From an uncultured Anaerotruncus sp. (GTDB lineage: Bacteria; Bacillota; Clostridia; Oscillospirales; CAG-272): a stretch of DNA of 54,203 nucleotides. Of this stretch, positions 52,564 to 54,203 are shown in pieces. A program made the translations under genes and the position numbers. The DNA is taken from the NCBI GenBank assembly GCA_905210995.1, contig CAJLZE010000004.1:1-54203 (forward strand), in the 5' to 3' direction. Every line of letters begins with the position of its first letter. Within the stretch, counting starts at the first letter, position 1. The notes below the pieces were generated by a model. That model searched no databases, had not been told where the DNA came from, and saw only the letters and a list, made by a program, of their open reading frames with translations.

Positions 52564-54203
52564 ATGAGTGAATTAAGAATTGCCCTTGCGGGTAACCCCA
52601 ACAGCGGCAAAACAACACTGTTCAATGCTCTTACCGGTTCGAACCAGTTCGTTGGTAACTGGCCCGGAGTTACGGTAGAGAAGAAGGAAGGTAAGCTCAA
52701 AAAGCACGACGGCGTTATCATCACCGACCTTCCCGGTATTTATTCGCTTTCTCCTTACACACTGGAGGAAGTTGTGGCGAGAAATTATCTTATAGGCGAG
52801 CGCCCCGATGCCATTCTCAATATCATCGACGGCACCAACCTTGAGCGTAACCTTTACCTCACCACACAGCTCACCGAGCTGGGCATCCCGGTAGTTATCG
52901 CCATCAACATGATGGACGTCGTGAAGAAGAACGGCGACAAGATCAACACCGCAGAGCTTTCACGTCAGCTCGGATGCAAGATCGTTGAGATCTCGGCTCT
53001 TAAGGGGACCGGTATCATGGAAGCAGCCGATGCCGCGATCGACGCTGCAAAGAATGTAAAGACCATTCCTCAGCACACCTTCTCCGGTTGTGTCGAGCAT
53101 GCGATCGCTCACATCGAGGAAGCTGCGGTTCACAGTCTGCCCGAGGAGCAGCAGAGATGGTACGCCATCAAGATCTTCGAACGCGATGATAAGGTGCTCG
53201 ATCAGCTCAAGATAGCTCCCGAAACACTTGCGCATATCGAAAAGGATATCAAGGCAGCCGAAGAGGAGCTTGACGACGACGCCGAGTCCATCATCACCAA
53301 CGAGCGTTATGTTTACATAGCCTCCATCATCAAGGCATGCTACAAGAAAAAGAGCGTCGGACAGCTCTCCACCTCCGATAAGATCGATAAGGTCGTTACC
53401 AACCGTTGGCTCGGTCTGCCGATCTTCATGGTGGTCATGTTCCTTGTTTACTACATCGCAATGGTCGCGGTCGGTGCGCCTGCTACCGACTGGGCAAACG
53501 ACGGTGTGTTCGGCGACGGCTGGCACCTGCTCTGGATCGGCTCTGCCGAGTACAATGATGCGGACGGCGAATACAGCGACGCGCTGAATGCAATCAACGG
53601 CTTTGTTGAAATAGATCCCGAAGCCGAAGATTTTGATGCTGCCGCAGCTCTTGAAGCGATCAAGAACTTCAAGCCCGACTCCGACAACGCAACGGGCACC
53701 GTTACCGTTGAGGATGAGGAAACTCTTGCGCAGAACGATCTGACTGTTTACTATTCTTCCGTTCCCGAATCGGAGAAGAATAACGATGCAGTCGTTCAGA
53801 TGTCATTCCTTGAAGCCAAGGAATACTTTGAGACCAAGAATGCGGAATTTGCCGCTCCCGATCCTGCCGACTTCGGCGTTTGGGTCCCCGGCATCCCCAC
53901 TCTGATAGGCGACGCTCTCCGCGTTGACAGCGACGACCCCGTGTGCCCCGAGTGGCTCAGCGGTCTTATCCTTGACGGTATCGTTGCCGGTGTCGGCGCC
54001 GTTCTCGGATTCGTTCCCCAGATGCTCGTTCTGTTCCTGATGCTCGCATTCCTCGAGGCTTGCGGCTACATGGCACGTATCGCATTCGTTCTTGACCGTA
54101 TCTTCCGCAAGTTCGGTCTGTCCGGTAAGTCCTTCATCCCGATGCTCATCGGCGTCGGCTGCGGCGTTCCCGGTATTATGGCCTCCCGTACTATCGAAAA
54201 CGA
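52564..54203 (+). CDS. feoB: Ferrous iron transporter FeoB, 3' end beyond window
   Basis: The first 546 residues are present and the frame is open to the edge. The N-terminal cytoplasmic GTPase has G1 AGNPNSGKTT (residue 9), G3 DLPG, G4 INMMD and G5 SALKGTG. A helical regulatory domain (about 165-275) and the first membrane helix (about 281-303) follow. Then comes a hydrophilic acidic stretch of about 155 residues (304-461) before the next helices. The gate motif reads GVGCGVPGIMASRTIE, keeping the conserved Cys but with Gly where many FeoB have GCNVPA. AAAGGA lies 7 bases before the ATG. Confidence 0.96.
   Translation, partial: MSELRIALAGNPNSGKTTLFNALTGSNQFVGNWPGVTVEKKEGKLKKHDGVIITDLPGIYSLSPYTLEEVVARNYLIGERPDAILNIIDGTNLERNLYLTTQLTELGIPVVIAINMMDVVKKNGDKINTAELSRQLGCKIVEISALKGTGIMEAADAAIDAAKNVKTIPQHTFSGCVEHAIAHIEEAAVHSLPEEQQRWYAIKIFERDDKVLDQLKIAPETLAHIEKDIKAAEEELDDDAESIITNERYVYIASIIKACYKKKSVGQLSTSDKIDKVVTNRWLGLPIFMVVMFLVYYIAMVAVGAPATDWANDGVFGDGWHLLWIGSAEYNDADGEYSDALNAINGFVEIDPEAEDFDAAAALEAIKNFKPDSDNATGTVTVEDEETLAQNDLTVYYSSVPESEKNNDAVVQMSFLEAKEYFETKNAEFAAPDPADFGVWVPGIPTLIGDALRVDSDDPVCPEWLSGLILDGIVAGVGAVLGFVPQMLVLFLMLAFLEACGYMARIAFVLDRIFRKFGLSGKSFIPMLIGVGCGVPGIMASRTIEN

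Overview
The window looks like chromosome of an anaerobic, gut-type Clostridia bacterium (Firmicutes/Bacillota; Oscillospirales/Christensenellales-like, exact family not resolvable by eye). The reasons are a single-chain pyruvate:ferredoxin oxidoreductase, a T-box leader on serS, ScpA/ScpB, a GerW sporulation-type protein, two DacF-type D,D-carboxypeptidases, a double-feoA feo locus, sigma-A promoters with consistent 17-bp spacers, AAAGGA-type ribosome-binding sites and GC-rich coding sequence. No phage, insertion sequence, plasmid gene, rRNA, tRNA or CRISPR array was found; most of the window is core and carbohydrate metabolism.

Layout. 1-4341 (minus): a complete phosphotransferase operon ptsH-ptsI-EIIA-EIIBC, ending next to an interspersed hairpin repeat. 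4509-6438 (plus): an HD-domain protein and a CapA-like lipoprotein. 6589-10005 (minus): sugar isomerase-like protein, lipoprotein and Gfo/Idh/MocA oxidoreductase. 10248-10326: a MITE-like palindromic repeat. 10380-11147 (minus): metallo-hydrolase. 11425-15219 (plus): nifJ. 15341-18565 (minus): Crp/Fnr regulator and an SsuABC/TauABC-type ABC importer. 18872-23140 (plus): sugar nucleotidyltransferase, N-acetylhexosamine 1-kinase-like protein, galE and galM. 23233-31121 (plus): D,D-carboxypeptidase, pgi, a small P-loop protein, guaB, radC, a receiver-like/winged-helix protein and T-box-controlled serS. 31176-32282 (minus): SPFH protein. 32283-32882: unexplained 600-bp structured intergenic region. 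32883-34031 (plus): unknown helical protein. 34087-44038 (minus): rnhA, a membrane-anchored protein, lon, engB, an M50 protease, scpA, scpB, a DUF2953-like protein, gerW, a D,D-carboxypeptidase, rluB and an unknown protein. 44277-45275 (plus): an E2/CAT-fold protein without the catalytic His. 45339-46058 (minus): tcdA. 46271-49220 (plus): Nudix hydrolase, MFS transporter and glycerophosphodiesterase. 49262-51649 (minus): a GtaA-like DUF4965 protein and an acetyltransferase. 51977-end (plus): feoA-feoA-feoB, with feoB cut by the window edge.

How the genes work together. The PTS operon brings in hexose or amino-sugar, Pgi and PFOR carry the glycolytic flux, and the nucleotidyltransferase/kinase/GalE/GalM set would feed galactose or N-acetylhexosamine into the same route. 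Ferrous iron uptake (feo) supports the Fe-S enzymes. Cell-wall enzymes and chromosome-segregation genes share the long minus-strand block.

Most noteworthy signals: a GuaB that closely matches, from memory, the IMP dehydrogenase of the protozoan Tritrichomonas foetus; four GGTTAG-N6-CTAACC inverted repeats around the feo genes; strong hairpins burying the Shine-Dalgarno sequence in front of both D,D-carboxypeptidase genes; an HPr with Arg at position 46; a large acidic external insertion in FeoB; and an acyltransferase-fold protein with Glu in place of the catalytic His. No clear, wholly new multi-gene system was recognised.
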